Of a DNA stretch of 64,000 nucleotides, positions 8,748 to 17,915 are shown piece by piece (position 1 is the first letter of the stretch; each line of letters starts with the position of its first letter). Both the position numbers and the translations under genes were made by a program. The notes under the pieces are model-generated. The model was not told the origin of the DNA and searched no databases. It worked only from the letters and a program-made list of their open reading frames with translations. The stretch spans positions 310,001-374,000 of the forward strand of contig JACKHN010000005.1 in NCBI GenBank assembly GCA_020638975.1. Reading direction: 5' to 3'. Origin of the DNA: Planctomycetaceae bacterium. Its GTDB lineage: Bacteria > Planctomycetota > Planctomycetia > Pirellulales > Pirellulaceae.

Positions 8748-9848
8748 TTACTTAACAAATGCAAGCCCTTCCGAGTCGGTAACGACCTTGCGGAAGATTG
8801 CTCGGAGATCGGCGGCGGTGGGAGCATGATAGTGCTTGCCGCCGGTCGCGTCCGCGACGGCCCGCATTCTCGTTATATCGGCTCCATCGCCGAAAGTAAT
8901 TGTATAGATGACGATCTTCTCCGTCGCCGCAGCGCGAGCTGCCACAACGGGCTCTGGCCCCGTGTTATGCTGACCGTCCGTCATCACCACCATAATCTTC
9001 ACAGCGTCACTGCGGGCACGTCCCGATCGTGTCAACACCGTTGTCCCATTCACGATGCCAGAATAGATGTTGGTCGATCCGCTCGGTCGCAGTCGATTGA
9101 GTGTCTCCGTTGGATCGTTATGTCGATCGGTAAGATACTCATCGATCGACGAGGAACTAGCGTAAGAAACGAGTCCGACTTCTTCTTCGTCCTTCGTGTC
9201 AGCCAGGGCCGATAGAAATCCGCCAAAAGCGGTGAGCAACGCTTCCCAACGAGATTCACTTCCTCGTCCACCGCTATCCCAAGCCATCGACCCCGAACGG
9301 TCGACGACGACCGCAAAGTCTCGCTTTGAAGATTCGCCTTGCATGACGATGGCAGACATCGACGGGGCGAAGCTGTCGGTGCCAAACGCTTTGCCGAAAA
9401 AGAGCGCTACGTTTCCGGTTGCAGATTTGGCGGTTCGGTCGCCGTCCACTTGAACGCTATTAAACGGCTGGGCATTCGCCGTGAAAAACCACTTCCCATC
9501 GCGTCCTTGGGCGGAATTGCCGAACACAATGTCGGCGTCATCTAAGACCAGTGGTTGTCCGGCGACCGTGTTGCTTGCTGCTGCGGCTTTCGCAGCCGCT
9601 CGTGCGATATCAACTTTCTCGGTGCGAGACAATGCTTCGCCGCCAGCTCGGGCTCCCGCGTCGGTTGCCCGTCGCAATTCCGTGCGAACCAGTTGCATGT
9701 ACGCGACGTCAACCGAAAACGCTGCCGCAGCTAACAACCCGACCAGCAAAAACAGCATCAAGATAACCATCACCCCACGACGTCGTGCGCGACGCAGGCG
9801 ACGGAGTCGACGACACTTTATGGCTGCGAGTTGGCGATTGACGCTCAT
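8748..9848 (-). CDS. TadG-like membrane protein with von Willebrand A domain
   Basis: A 366-residue protein with a very basic N-terminus (RRLRRLRRARRRG), one transmembrane helix (VMVILMLFLLVGLLAAAAFSVD, the TadG/Flp-like segment) and a C-terminal von Willebrand factor A domain. The metal-ion-dependent adhesion site DRSGS is intact (AVVVDRSGSMAWDS), followed by TNIYSGI and VMTDGQHNTG. The start at 9848 has AAGGAA upstream and sits four bases after the preceding gene's stop; the longer frame to 9905 would overlap that gene. Likely an envelope protein whose vWA domain binds a partner on the outer side. Planctomycetes commonly carry such TadE-TadG-TadE clusters. Confidence 0.87.
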   Translation of the reverse strand: MSVNRQLAAIKCRRLRRLRRARRRGVMVILMLFLLVGLLAAAAFSVDVAYMQLVRTELRRATDAGARAGGEALSRTEKVDIARAAAKAAAASNTVAGQPLVLDDADIVFGNSAQGRDGKWFFTANAQPFNSVQVDGDRTAKSATGNVALFFGKAFGTDSFAPSMSAIVMQGESSKRDFAVVVDRSGSMAWDSGGRGSESRWEALLTAFGGFLSALADTKDEEEVGLVSYASSSSIDEYLTDRHNDPTETLNRLRPSGSTNIYSGIVNGTTVLTRSGRARSDAVKIMVVMTDGQHNTGPEPVVAARAAATEKIVIYTITFGDGADITRMRAVADATGGKHYHAPTAADLRAIFRKVVTDSEGLAFVK

Positions 9849-9852
9849 AAAG

Positions 9853-10257
9853 TTATTCCTTGACAAACGAAGTTTGTGCAGAAATTGTCCGCTGGCCGTA
9901 GACAACCTTCGGTAACAGCGTTTGTGAACTTGTCAGTACGGATACGGTAACCGTGACGGGATCGCCACCACTGACCGTGGTGATGTCACTGGGACTGATC
10001 GTGATTGTGGGGTTGTCGATTCCTCGCGATTGCAGCAACTGCTTGGCACGCTTCTCGATGTCTTGGCTGCTCACGTCGAGCGATACGGCCTGTCGCGCGG
10101 CTTCGTACGAAGCGAGGCAAAGGCTCTCGCGGAGGTAGATTAGATTGCTTGCTTCAATCGATCCGAACAGGATCGTAATGAACAGAGGCAGGCAGATGCT
10201 GAGTTCTACCGTAGCGGCACCTCGTCGGTACGTAAGTCTGCCTCTAGCTTGTCCCAT
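9853..10257 (-). CDS. TadE-like pseudopilin/assembly protein
   Basis: A second TadE-family protein, 134 residues from the chosen start, with the motif YRRGAATVELSICLPLFITILFGSIEASNLIYLRE. It is the first gene of the operon, with the TadG-like gene starting four bases downstream of its stop. The start is uncertain: an in-frame ATG at 10293 would add 12 residues, and neither has a convincing ribosome site. The remaining domain (residues about 50-134) contains an ITISPSDITTVSGGDPVTVTV segment similar to the other TadE protein in layout. Confidence 0.83.
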   Translation of the reverse strand: MGQARGRLTYRRGAATVELSICLPLFITILFGSIEASNLIYLRESLCLASYEAARQAVSLDVSSQDIEKRAKQLLQSRGIDNPTITISPSDITTVSGGDPVTVTVSVLTSSQTLLPKVVYGQRTISAQTSFVKE

Positions 10258-10432
10258 GGTTTTGTCGCGGGTGAACAGAGTGGTCACGCGCATCCTGCGG
10301 CAGATCGAAACCTAATAGACCGTCGACGAGTGCCGAACGTATCTATACCCTTGCATTGAAAGCTTAGCTTACGGATCTCGGTCCGGTCGGATTGATTTTG
10401 AGAAAAGCGGTGGCCGCCCGCGATTTGGTTGG

Positions 10433-11221
10433 CTAAGCCGCTCCGCGTCGACGCTCCTTCGCTGGCAGCACTTCCAAGCAAGTAGTCCACCATCCAGTCA
10501 TGACCGTCTCGACGAATTCGTCCGGAAGCTGTTCTTCCCGCATCTCGTTCGCTAGCCGTCGGTGATCGTACTCAATCGGAACGAATTCCGCACGAATGTC
10601 GCCGCTCGAGGACGCTTCTAAGACTGTATACCAAACATTCGTACGGCCATCGTTCTCGGGTCGACCGAGGACGCCAACGTTGACGAAATGTTTGTTCGCA
10701 GACAACGCCCGCTGCCACTTAATGCCAGTGTGCGTTGCAGCAATGGCATCAGCGTCGTAATCCCTTACGAGCGAAGCGAGAAAGTGCGTCGAACTGGTAG
10801 ATTCCCAAAGGAACTCGTTGACCTTGCGTGGACTGCCGTGGCACAGCAACACTTGCAACGAGCCAAGCTCCAGCCGCCTCTCCTTCGGTAACGAACGAAG
10901 GAACGCTCGATTTTCTATCGACGTGTTCGCGAGTGTGTAGTCGTAGCTGATCTGGGCGAAATGGTTATCGCGTGGATCGGTATAGCCACATTGGCAGTCG
11001 TCGAGCGAGTTGCCTATCGAATCATCATAGTTCCCTTGAACACACAACACGTTATTGTCGTGCAAGATCGGGAAGACGCGATCCGGGTACGGACCGAACG
11101 CGCCCATATCACCCAGACAATAAATTGCATCCACGCCGCGACATCGTGCATCACGAACCGCCGACTCGAGAGCGAGGTAGTTGTTGTAGATACCGCCAAA
11201 ACAAGCGATGCGTTGGGTCAT
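10433..11221 (-). CDS. Metallophosphoesterase-fold protein with altered metal sites
   Basis: A 262-residue calcineurin-like phosphoesterase fold. Motif II (CLGDMGAFGP), motif III (GNYDDS) and motif IV (LLCHGSP) are readable. Motif I, normally D-x-H (SDIHGN), reads GGIYNN, so both metal ligands are replaced. The last motif, normally GHTH, reads THTG, keeping only one His. It may therefore bind a single metal, or act as a nucleotide or phosphate sensor. From memory, planctomycetes share a subfamily with this GG-Y-NN start, so it is unlikely to be a sequencing error. The start at 11221 is chosen because the chain then begins at the first strand. Stands apart from its neighbours. Confidence 0.75.
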   Translation of the reverse strand: MTQRIACFGGIYNNYLALESAVRDARCRGVDAIYCLGDMGAFGPYPDRVFPILHDNNVLCVQGNYDDSIGNSLDDCQCGYTDPRDNHFAQISYDYTLANTSIENRAFLRSLPKERRLELGSLQVLLCHGSPRKVNEFLWESTSSTHFLASLVRDYDADAIAATHTGIKWQRALSANKHFVNVGVLGRPENDGRTNVWYTVLEASSSGDIRAEFVPIEYDHRRLANEMREEQLPDEFVETVMTGWWTTCLEVLPAKERRRGAA

Positions 11222-11272
11222 TGAGATTTCCGATCTATGATTCCGAGTCGTCATTCCGAAATCATAAATCCC

Positions 11273-12199
11273 CTACGATACCAACCCCTTCGTTACGAGC
11301 ATAAACACGTCTTCCAGCGTCGGGTCTTTCTCTCCAAAGCTGCGTACTCCGACTCCTTGGTGAATGAGCTTGTTGAGCAACTCGGCGACTCCGTTGTCGT
11401 CCGTTTCAAGCTCGACCGTCGCCGAATGGTCTTCGACTCGGATATCGCGCGTATGCGGCGAACTGCGAAGAATCGAAAGGCCAAGGTCCATGTTGCCCGT
11501 GAACTTCACTTGCACCATCCGGTTGCCGCGAATGCGGCGATAGACGTCGCTGATCGGCCCATGCATTAGCAATTGGCCGCGTTCGATGATTCCGATCGAC
11601 GTACAACAGTCGGCCAGTTCCGTGAGGATGTGACTCGAAATCAGAATCGTCTTCCCCATCCGGCGCAGTTCTTTGAGCAACGCCTTGACTTCCACACGTG
11701 CTCGCGGATCGAGACCGCTGGCGGGTTCATCCAGGATTAGCACCGGCGGGTCGTGGACCAGCGTCTTTGCCAAACACAGACGCTGCTTCATGCCACGCGA
11801 CAATCCGTTGACGAAGTCATCGCGTTTGTGGCCGAGGTCGAGTAGCTCCAGCACGTCGCTGATCACACGCTTGCGCTGCGACCGACCGATTCGATAGGCG
11901 ACGGCAAAGAAGTCGAGGAACTCCCAAACCCGCATGCCGTCATAGACGCCAAAGTTGTCAGGCATATAGCCGACGCTATGTCGCACCGCCATCGGATCGC
12001 CGGTGACACTGTGCCCGTTGACGATCCCTTCGCCGCGAGTTGCCTTGAGTAACGTGGCGAGAAACCGAATGCTGGTGCTCTTGCCGGCACCGTTGGGGCC
12101 GATAAAACCGAACATTTCGCCGGCGTCGATCTTTAAGTTCAGCCGTTCGACGGCGGTAAACTCGCCATAGTCTTTGCCGAAATCAATCAGTTCAATCAT
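11273..12199 (-). CDS. ABC transporter ATP-binding protein
   Basis: A 308-residue ABC ATPase with Walker A GPNGAGKST at residues 34-42, signature LSRGMKQRLCLAKTL, Walker B VLILDEPASGLDPRARVE and a C-terminal regulatory-type extension, as in ABC-2/GldA-type exporters (CcmA family). Its ATG overlaps the stop of the upstream lipoprotein gene by four bases (ATGA), which implies translational coupling. No ABC-2 permease gene lies beside it. Either the upstream membrane protein is its partner, or the permease is encoded elsewhere. By analogy with Gld systems the complex may drive secretion or surface assembly, but substrate is unknown. Confidence 0.92.
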   Translation of the reverse strand: MIELIDFGKDYGEFTAVERLNLKIDAGEMFGFIGPNGAGKSTSIRFLATLLKATRGEGIVNGHSVTGDPMAVRHSVGYMPDNFGVYDGMRVWEFLDFFAVAYRIGRSQRKRVISDVLELLDLGHKRDDFVNGLSRGMKQRLCLAKTLVHDPPVLILDEPASGLDPRARVEVKALLKELRRMGKTILISSHILTELADCCTSIGIIERGQLLMHGPISDVYRRIRGNRMVQVKFTGNMDLGLSILRSSPHTRDIRVEDHSATVELETDDNGVAELLNKLIHQGVGVRSFGEKDPTLEDVFMLVTKGLVS

Positions 12200-14946
12200 T
12201 CGGACTCCGCTTCATCCCTGCTTGGTTCTTCGGTGCCTTCAATTTCGGCTTTCGGTTTGTCCTGAGCGAAATCGGCGACGGTGTTGACGTCGGGGCGTGG
12301 CTCGGACAGCGGGCCACGCTTCAGGTGAACTAAGAATAAATTGCGCCGTGTTTCCTGGGACGAGGTGGGCCGAATCGCCATCCCCGGCAAGTTGTCATCG
12401 CTCCAGCCGACCAGCCGTACATCACCGGGTCGCAAACGCAAACCAACGCTTGCCAGATCGACGAGTTGCCCCAGGGCCAATTCGCCGAACCGCGAAGAAC
12501 GGCACCAAGACAACAGTTCACCACGATCCCAATTGCCATCACCTTCGCGGCGGCCATTTACTCGTTGATCGAAACTTCGGAACACGCTGGCCACTTCCTG
12601 GACCGAAGCAACTTCCGCCAATGAAAGCTTCTTGTCTTCGTCCTTGTCGTACTCTCGTAGCAGCTGGTCAGCTTGGCGATCGAAACTGAACGTGGCCGGG
12701 GCGTCGTCCCATTGCTTCAGTCGAGCCAAGTTCCCAGCAGCCGCCTCAAAAGGAACGGAAACGTCCATTCCTGCCGGTAATTCGTCGATCCAACAAGTTT
12801 GGATCTCGCCGCTCATCGTCCGCCGCAGCACGCCGACATGCTTCATCGATATCGGTGTTCCATTGCGGAGTCGGAACCCGACAGCCTCGTCTCCTGTGAA
12901 TGCAAACGTTCCGCCCAAATCAGCCATCTGCTCGCAATGCACGGTTTGCGTGCTGTTCGAAGCGACCTGAAAGCCACTCAACCGAAGTTCCTTGTCACGG
13001 CGAAGGCTGACGGTGTAAGTCGGGTCATGTGGTCCCAAGACGAAGTCGGGGTTCGACGAAAAGGGTTGGGCGAGCGAACTCGCGTCGTCGAACACCAAAT
13101 CATAGGACGAAGAAAGTGAAGTGTACAACGCGGTGTATCGTGTTACATGGGCGCGCGAGTAGTCGCCTTGCGCTTCCACGACGCCGATCTCGGTAACACT
13201 GCGAGCGAAGCCGATATCGAGTTGTGCGAGTCGCACAACAGCAACGGCTCCGATGATGGCTAAGATTGGTGCGGCTACCCACGCCCACTCGACGCGTCCC
13301 ATGAGTCGGAAGAAGCCCCAGTTGATCGGAGCCAGTACGATCAAATAGACGGCCAACACCTTCAAGACGAAGTCGCCTTTGGGAATCGAGATACCTGCCG
13401 CAACTTTTAACGCCTCGCGGGCAGCATCCGACGCGCCGCTTTGATCGTTCCATGCCGCCATTCCCGATTTCGGTCGAAATGGATAGCCGAGGAAGTGTGT
13501 GTCATCGTCGACTGGGTCAAGATCCTTGGCGGAAGGTCGAGGCTTTTCGTCTTGTTGGAATGCGACACGTTGAGCATTCGTCGATTCATCGACTTCTTCG
13601 CCGGGTTCAACATAGCCACGCGGTCGGACCAGCGAAGCGTAATGCCCGATGTCGCGTGTGAAGTAGCGAAGCGTAGTCACGAGCCGGGCGTCCGTGACTA
13701 AAGACTGGTGGTAGTCCGTCCAGCGTGCATCGGCAAGGAGACTGTCGAAGCGAAAGCTGCGTCTCGGTCGCCGCAGCAGCGTCGCATTGAAGAAACTATC
13801 GAAGCTTGTCCAATTCACGATCGTGCGGTCGGAAAGCGAAAACGCCGTCACCACGATTCGCCCTCCGCCAACTTGCCGCTCAAAAACCAAGCCTCCGGTG
13901 TTCGCTAACGGTTCGGCCAGCGGACGCTTTTCCAGCTGCACGCCAATCAACGGCTTGCCTGGTAAAACATCAAGCGTTCTTAGACCGCCCGACTTCTTAT
14001 TGGGTAAAGCCCAATGGGCGTTGAGTTCCTCGATCGCCGCTTGATCGATTTCGACGGTCTTCGACACCGTCGCAGGCAGAAACTCATCCAAGAATGTTCC
14101 GTTGAGCTTCTCCAGCGTATTGGGGCCGCTGATGATTAGCTGCCCACCCCAATTCAACCAATCGAGCATTGCTTGACACTGATCGGGGGTCAACGTATTT
14201 GGATCGGCGTCGTCCCAGAGGATGTAGGCGAGGCTGGTCCACGTCAGTGGATTCGTCGGCAGCGGCGCTATGCGTTCGATCTTCGGCAACAAAACTCGAT
14301 AGTACAAATATGCGTCCGTATTGTAGTCGTCTGCAGTCGGCGAAGAGACGCTCGGCAACCGTTTGAGATATCCATAGCGATCCGGATCAGCGGCCAACAC
14401 CATGAAGAAGTACTGATATCCCTCCATGTTCAACGCCGGTTGCCAGTCCTTCTTCAGCAACGTCCCGCTGGGGGCCGCTCGCAACTCGCGATGCAAGCCA
14501 ACGTTCTTGCCACTTTCGTCGGCGGCTGCTCGTGGTATGAAATAGGGCGTTTCGAATCGCTTCTCCTGCCCCTTAGGGAGTGGCGCGGGACGCGATGAGG
14601 AGAGCATGAACGGAGTATCATCGACGAAGATCGGCTTTTCGTTGCGGTCCGTGGCAGTCGTGTGAAGTTCCGCCTGAACGTTTCGGTTATTGGCTTTCAA
14701 GTCGTGTGCGACCGTCACCCAATGTCCTGGCTTTACCAGCGGTGCCGCCAGCGTGTCGTCCGACGGAACGGTATGGGGAAGTTGGAACTCGAAATCCTCT
14801 TCCGGCTTTTTCTTTTTCTTCTCTTCGTCTTCCAGCTTCTTGTCACGTTCAACCAGCGGATCGTTGTTACAACCTTTGCACCCCGTCAGCATGACGACGC
14901 CAGCGAGTGCTAGGCACAACCACAGCATGGTCTTTGGTGTCGACAT
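12196..14946 (-). CDS. Large lipoprotein with GATase-like, membrane and EF-hand segments
   Basis: A 916-residue protein I do not recognise as a named family. It starts with a lipoprotein signal (LTGC, Cys at about residue 23) and a Lys/Glu-rich linker. An N-terminal half contains LAYILWDDADPNTLTPDQCQAMLDWLNWGGQLIISGPN, which resembles the glutamine-amidotransferase-like domain of GldG-type and DUF4350 proteins. A hydrophobic pair follows (VLKVLAVYLIVLAPINWGFF and WVAAPILAIIGAVAVV). Near residue 780 lies an EF-hand loop, DKDEDKKLSLAE, with a second weaker one (DQRVNGRREGDGNWDRGE). It is the first gene of a coupled pair with the ABC ATPase. A role as the extracytoplasmic partner of that ATPase is inferred. 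Confidence 0.75.
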   Translation of the reverse strand: MSTPKTMLWLCLALAGVVMLTGCKGCNNDPLVERDKKLEDEEKKKKKPEEDFEFQLPHTVPSDDTLAAPLVKPGHWVTVAHDLKANNRNVQAELHTTATDRNEKPIFVDDTPFMLSSSRPAPLPKGQEKRFETPYFIPRAAADESGKNVGLHRELRAAPSGTLLKKDWQPALNMEGYQYFFMVLAADPDRYGYLKRLPSVSSPTADDYNTDAYLYYRVLLPKIERIAPLPTNPLTWTSLAYILWDDADPNTLTPDQCQAMLDWLNWGGQLIISGPNTLEKLNGTFLDEFLPATVSKTVEIDQAAIEELNAHWALPNKKSGGLRTLDVLPGKPLIGVQLEKRPLAEPLANTGGLVFERQVGGGRIVVTAFSLSDRTIVNWTSFDSFFNATLLRRPRRSFRFDSLLADARWTDYHQSLVTDARLVTTLRYFTRDIGHYASLVRPRGYVEPGEEVDESTNAQRVAFQQDEKPRPSAKDLDPVDDDTHFLGYPFRPKSGMAAWNDQSGASDAAREALKVAAGISIPKGDFVLKVLAVYLIVLAPINWGFFRLMGRVEWAWVAAPILAIIGAVAVVRLAQLDIGFARSVTEIGVVEAQGDYSRAHVTRYTALYTSLSSSYDLVFDDASSLAQPFSSNPDFVLGPHDPTYTVSLRRDKELRLSGFQVASNSTQTVHCEQMADLGGTFAFTGDEAVGFRLRNGTPISMKHVGVLRRTMSGEIQTCWIDELPAGMDVSVPFEAAAGNLARLKQWDDAPATFSFDRQADQLLREYDKDEDKKLSLAEVASVQEVASVFRSFDQRVNGRREGDGNWDRGELLSWCRSSRFGELALGQLVDLASVGLRLRPGDVRLVGWSDDNLPGMAIRPTSSQETRRNLFLVHLKRGPLSEPRPDVNTVADFAQDKPKAEIEGTEEPSRDEAESE

Positions 14947-15157
14947 TGCGTGTTTCGATGATTGCTGGAGGAAAGGACTGCATCGAGCCCTGCGACCGAT
15001 CCGTCGCTGCTTAGAAACTGGCCAAGAACGACCCGTCTAAACAGCATCGTCAGTGTACGATGCTCTATCGCGCGAGGGAAGTATGGACCGAAACCCGATC
15101 GACTCGCAATCTCCCATCTCGGCGGCGATTTTCAATACCACAAGACTCCGAAACCGT

Positions 15158-16168
15158 TTATCGCGACGCTCGCGCGAACTCGACAACAATAGGGCGATGA
15201 TCCGATCCGATGTCAGGCCCGACGAACCGTTCCGTCACGATCAAGTCGCGAGAAACCAGTGCATGGTCGATCGGTATCCTAAGCAGCCATGAGTTGCTGG
15301 GCCACGTCGGCTGTACGCCGAATCCTAGACGGCTGTCCTGCAAATCACTTTGTTTCAAAAGATCTCGGAAGCACGGAGACCAAGACGTTACATTGAGATC
15401 GCCCAACACGATCGTCGGATGCGGAAGTTGCAGAACTACTTCACCCAGACGCGCGAGATGCTGATCGCGAAGTGCGGCTCGGCGCCGACCAATCGGCGGC
15501 AGAGGATGTGTGCCGACCACGTTCAGCGGCTGGCCGTGAAAGTCGACCGTTGCAATAATTGTCGGAACTCCAGAATCGTCCAGCGACGCAACTCGCTCTG
15601 ACCGAATTACGTGTCGACTTAACAACGCGATACCAAAGTTGTCCGAACGCGGACGATAGATCGAAAAGGGATAATCGTCGCCGAGTTCTTCGATCGCCTC
15701 GCGCCAACGGTCGTCGATCTCCATAACCACCATGAAATCGGCGTCTTGCGAACGGGCGAACTCGATAAACCGGTTTGTTTCTTGATTGGTCGTGTGAACG
15801 TTTACCGATATCGCCCGACAGATCGGACCAGCAACCGCACCGTGGTGCTGGGGGAAGAATAGTGGCGCGAGCTGGATTGCGTTGACCAATGCGATGGTGC
15901 CCGCCAACCCAGCCCACTTCCAGCGTCTTGATACGAGCAATACCGAGCAGGCCAGGACTGTCGACACGGTCAGTTGTAGGGGCCAGTGAGTAGCGAGTTC
16001 GCAAATCGAATTCCATCGAGCGCCCATTGCAGCCAGAGTGACCAGTGCTGCTAAGACCGACCCACATGCTGCAAGCCAAACAACGATCCGAATCAACAAG
16101 CGATCGTTGCAATCGGCGCGGACATGATTCTGTGTCATCGAGGAGATTCTCGTTCGCGTTTCTACCAT
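15158..16168 (-). CDS. Membrane-bound endonuclease/exonuclease/phosphatase-family protein
   Basis: A 336-residue protein with three N-terminal transmembrane helices (within about residues 25-100) followed by an EEP catalytic domain. The catalytic elements are the metal-binding Glu in FMVVMEID, the His in NVVGTHPLPP, the Asp-Asn pair in VLGDLNVTSWS and the terminal SDHRPIVVEF. The catalytic domain would face outside, as in the YafD-like branch. The open frame runs to 16519 but would then overlap the divergent SRAP gene; the ATG at 16168 has TAGGA six bases upstream. Substrate (nucleic acid, phospholipid or inositol phosphate) cannot be told. Confidence 0.85.
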   Translation of the reverse strand: MVETRTRISSMTQNHVRADCNDRLLIRIVVWLAACGSVLAALVTLAAMGARWNSICELATHWPLQLTVSTVLACSVLLVSRRWKWAGLAGTIALVNAIQLAPLFFPQHHGAVAGPICRAISVNVHTTNQETNRFIEFARSQDADFMVVMEIDDRWREAIEELGDDYPFSIYRPRSDNFGIALLSRHVIRSERVASLDDSGVPTIIATVDFHGQPLNVVGTHPLPPIGRRRAALRDQHLARLGEVVLQLPHPTIVLGDLNVTSWSPCFRDLLKQSDLQDSRLGFGVQPTWPSNSWLLRIPIDHALVSRDLIVTERFVGPDIGSDHRPIVVEFARASR

Positions 16169-16363
16169 TGTGTATCCTACGCTGGGCGGCGCGAAGAACC
16201 ACTTCTCCGAGTGAGGCACAATAGCGGTTCGGGAGCGTCGAGCTTGACGACGGAGCGTTCTATCGAGCGTGTTCCCAAGCCGGTAGAATTGGTCGCGAGT
16301 GTTATGATCCTGCGCCAAGCAGGCGAGCCAAGTAAATAGCAAGCTTGATGACAAAGTATCCCT

Positions 16364-17047
16364 ATGTGTGCCCGCTACAAAGTCGAAGACGATTTTCTCG
16401 AGTATGGCAACCAGACGCTGGCTGCTTTCGATCTGCAAATCACTCCAGGCCAGTTTTCCACCGGCGACTTCTATCCCACCTACAACGTCATTACGTTGCG
16501 GCTGGACGCAAGTGAACAATGGACTCTTCAGCCTAGTACCTGGGGCTTGGTGCCAAGTTCATGGAGACCCTCGAAGGACGCGACTTCTTCGGTCGACATT
16601 ATCAAGGAACGAAAGCGATTCCAACGCGAGAAGATTAACGCCCGCTCCGAGACCGCTCACACGACCTGGCCGTGGAAGTTCTCGTTTAAGACGCAGCGTT
16701 GCTTGATGCTAGCGACCAGCTTCTTCGAACCGCACATCGACGGGGGGCAAGCTCACTATCGTCTGTCCGATCATCGAGCCTTCTTCATTCCCGCCTTGTG
16801 GGCAAGTTGGGAGTCGAAGGTCGAAGGAGTCGATCCGCTCGACAGTTGTGTCATGTTGACCACGGAAGCCAACGATCTGGTGCGGACCACACGTTCCGGT
16901 CGACTGCGTCAGCCGGTGGTGTTAACGGACCCAGACGATTGCCGCAGCTACTGCTCGACCGACTCAACAGAACATTCACAGCTCGCACAACTGTTTGCGC
17001 CTTGCGACGCTGATTGCATGACGGTCGAACACGTCGCAAAGAAGTAA
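16364..17047 (+). CDS. SOS response-associated peptidase (SRAP/YedK-like)
   Basis: A 227-residue SRAP-family protein; characterised members cross-link to abasic sites in single-stranded DNA through Cys2. Cys2 is present (MCARY), as are the Asn of KINARSE, and the Glu in SFFEP at the position of the usual GFYEW. The C-terminal motif, usually HxRMPVIL, reads RLRQPVVL, so the histidine that helps form and reverse the cross-link appears to be missing. Divergent from the EEP gene and convergent with the sigma-factor gene. I see no LexA box upstream. Family assignment is good, but chemistry may be altered. Confidence 0.85.
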   Translation: MCARYKVEDDFLEYGNQTLAAFDLQITPGQFSTGDFYPTYNVITLRLDASEQWTLQPSTWGLVPSSWRPSKDATSSVDIIKERKRFQREKINARSETAHTTWPWKFSFKTQRCLMLATSFFEPHIDGGQAHYRLSDHRAFFIPALWASWESKVEGVDPLDSCVMLTTEANDLVRTTRSGRLRQPVVLTDPDDCRSYCSTDSTEHSQLAQLFAPCDADCMTVEHVAKK

Positions 17048-17075
17048 GGTGCCGGCGTCAGTGGGCCCCATTCGT

Positions 17076-17630
17076 TCAACCTAGCTCCTGCAAACGTTCC
17101 TTCAACTGCATTCTCGCCCGATGCAACCGACTGCGAACCGTGCCCACGTTGATGTCAAGAGTTTCAGCAATCTGTTCGTAGTCACAGCCATCCATCTCAC
17201 GCAGGACCAAGATCTCGCGATGCTCGTCGCTGAGCGTGGCCAACGCGCGATGGACTTGTGCCGCTTGCTCCTCGCGAATCATTTGATCGCCTGGGGCGTC
17301 GCCCTCATCCACCGGCTCAACGCCTGAAGCCTCGCGATTCTTATCGACCGACGCTTCAACACGTTTCCGCCGCTTGCGACTGATCGCTGTGTTAAATGCA
17401 ATGCGATACAGCCATGTATAGAACTGGCTATTTTGCTGGAACTTGGCGAGTTTCAGATAGGCCTGGACGAACGCTTCCTGCACAACGTCCTCAGCCTCGG
17501 TGGCGTTGCCACAGAAATGAGCCATCGCGTTGAACAGCCGATTCTGATGGATCTGCACGAGTTGGCCGAAGGCCGCCGAATTGCCTTGCAGCGAAGCGTC
17601 GATCAATTGCGACTCGTCGATGTCAGGCAT
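17076..17630 (-). CDS. RNA polymerase sigma factor, sigma-70/ECF family
   Basis: A 184-residue ECF-type sigma factor. Region 2 spans about residues 20-95 (LVQIHQNRLFNAMAHFCGNATEAEDVVQEAFVQAYLKL... FYTWLYRIAFNTAISRKRR), and region 4 spans about 125-180 (ALATLSDEHREILVLREMDGCDYEQIAETLDINVGTVRSRLHRAR), a clear helix-turn-helix. An acidic linker joins them. No anti-sigma factor or zinc-finger gene is adjacent; the next genes are SRAP (convergent) and, upstream, a 285-bp gap with the 100-bp repeat. Target promoters are unknown. Confidence 0.93.
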   Translation of the reverse strand: MPDIDESQLIDASLQGNSAAFGQLVQIHQNRLFNAMAHFCGNATEAEDVVQEAFVQAYLKLAKFQQNSQFYTWLYRIAFNTAISRKRRKRVEASVDKNREASGVEPVDEGDAPGDQMIREEQAAQVHRALATLSDEHREILVLREMDGCDYEQIAETLDINVGTVRSRLHRARMQLKERLQELG

Positions 17631-17748
17631 CCGGAACCAAAAACGGGAGGAGTATGGAAAGAGTCGTCAGAAGGGACATTGCAACGCAATCCGCAAAACT
17701 TCTATCTTGCGGTGCGAGACCAAACATTGTCAAACCCGTACGCCTACG

Positions 17749-17848
17749 GGTAGTGGTACACTTCGCCGTAAGTCGGGCACTCCTGCCCGACAAAGGACGG
17801 CCAAGAGTGGCCGTCCTACTTTCCGGAATTTCAAACTGTACCACTACC
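17749..17848 (+). repeat. 100-bp MITE-like element, copy 2, with 8-bp target duplication
   Basis: Same element as at 2613-2712, with 99 of 100 bases identical and the same perfect 12-bp terminal inverted repeats. It is flanked directly by CGCCTACG at 17741-17748 and CGCCTACG at 17849-17856, an exact 8-bp direct repeat as expected from transposition. It lies in the 285-bp gap between the ends of the sigma-factor and oxidoreductase genes; I see nothing else in that gap. Confidence 0.93.
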
Positions 17849-17915
17849 CGCCTACGGGGACTGAACGCAACGCTTTCCCAGTTTCCGCCACTTTACCTTC
17901 TGCGCGGGAATTGCT

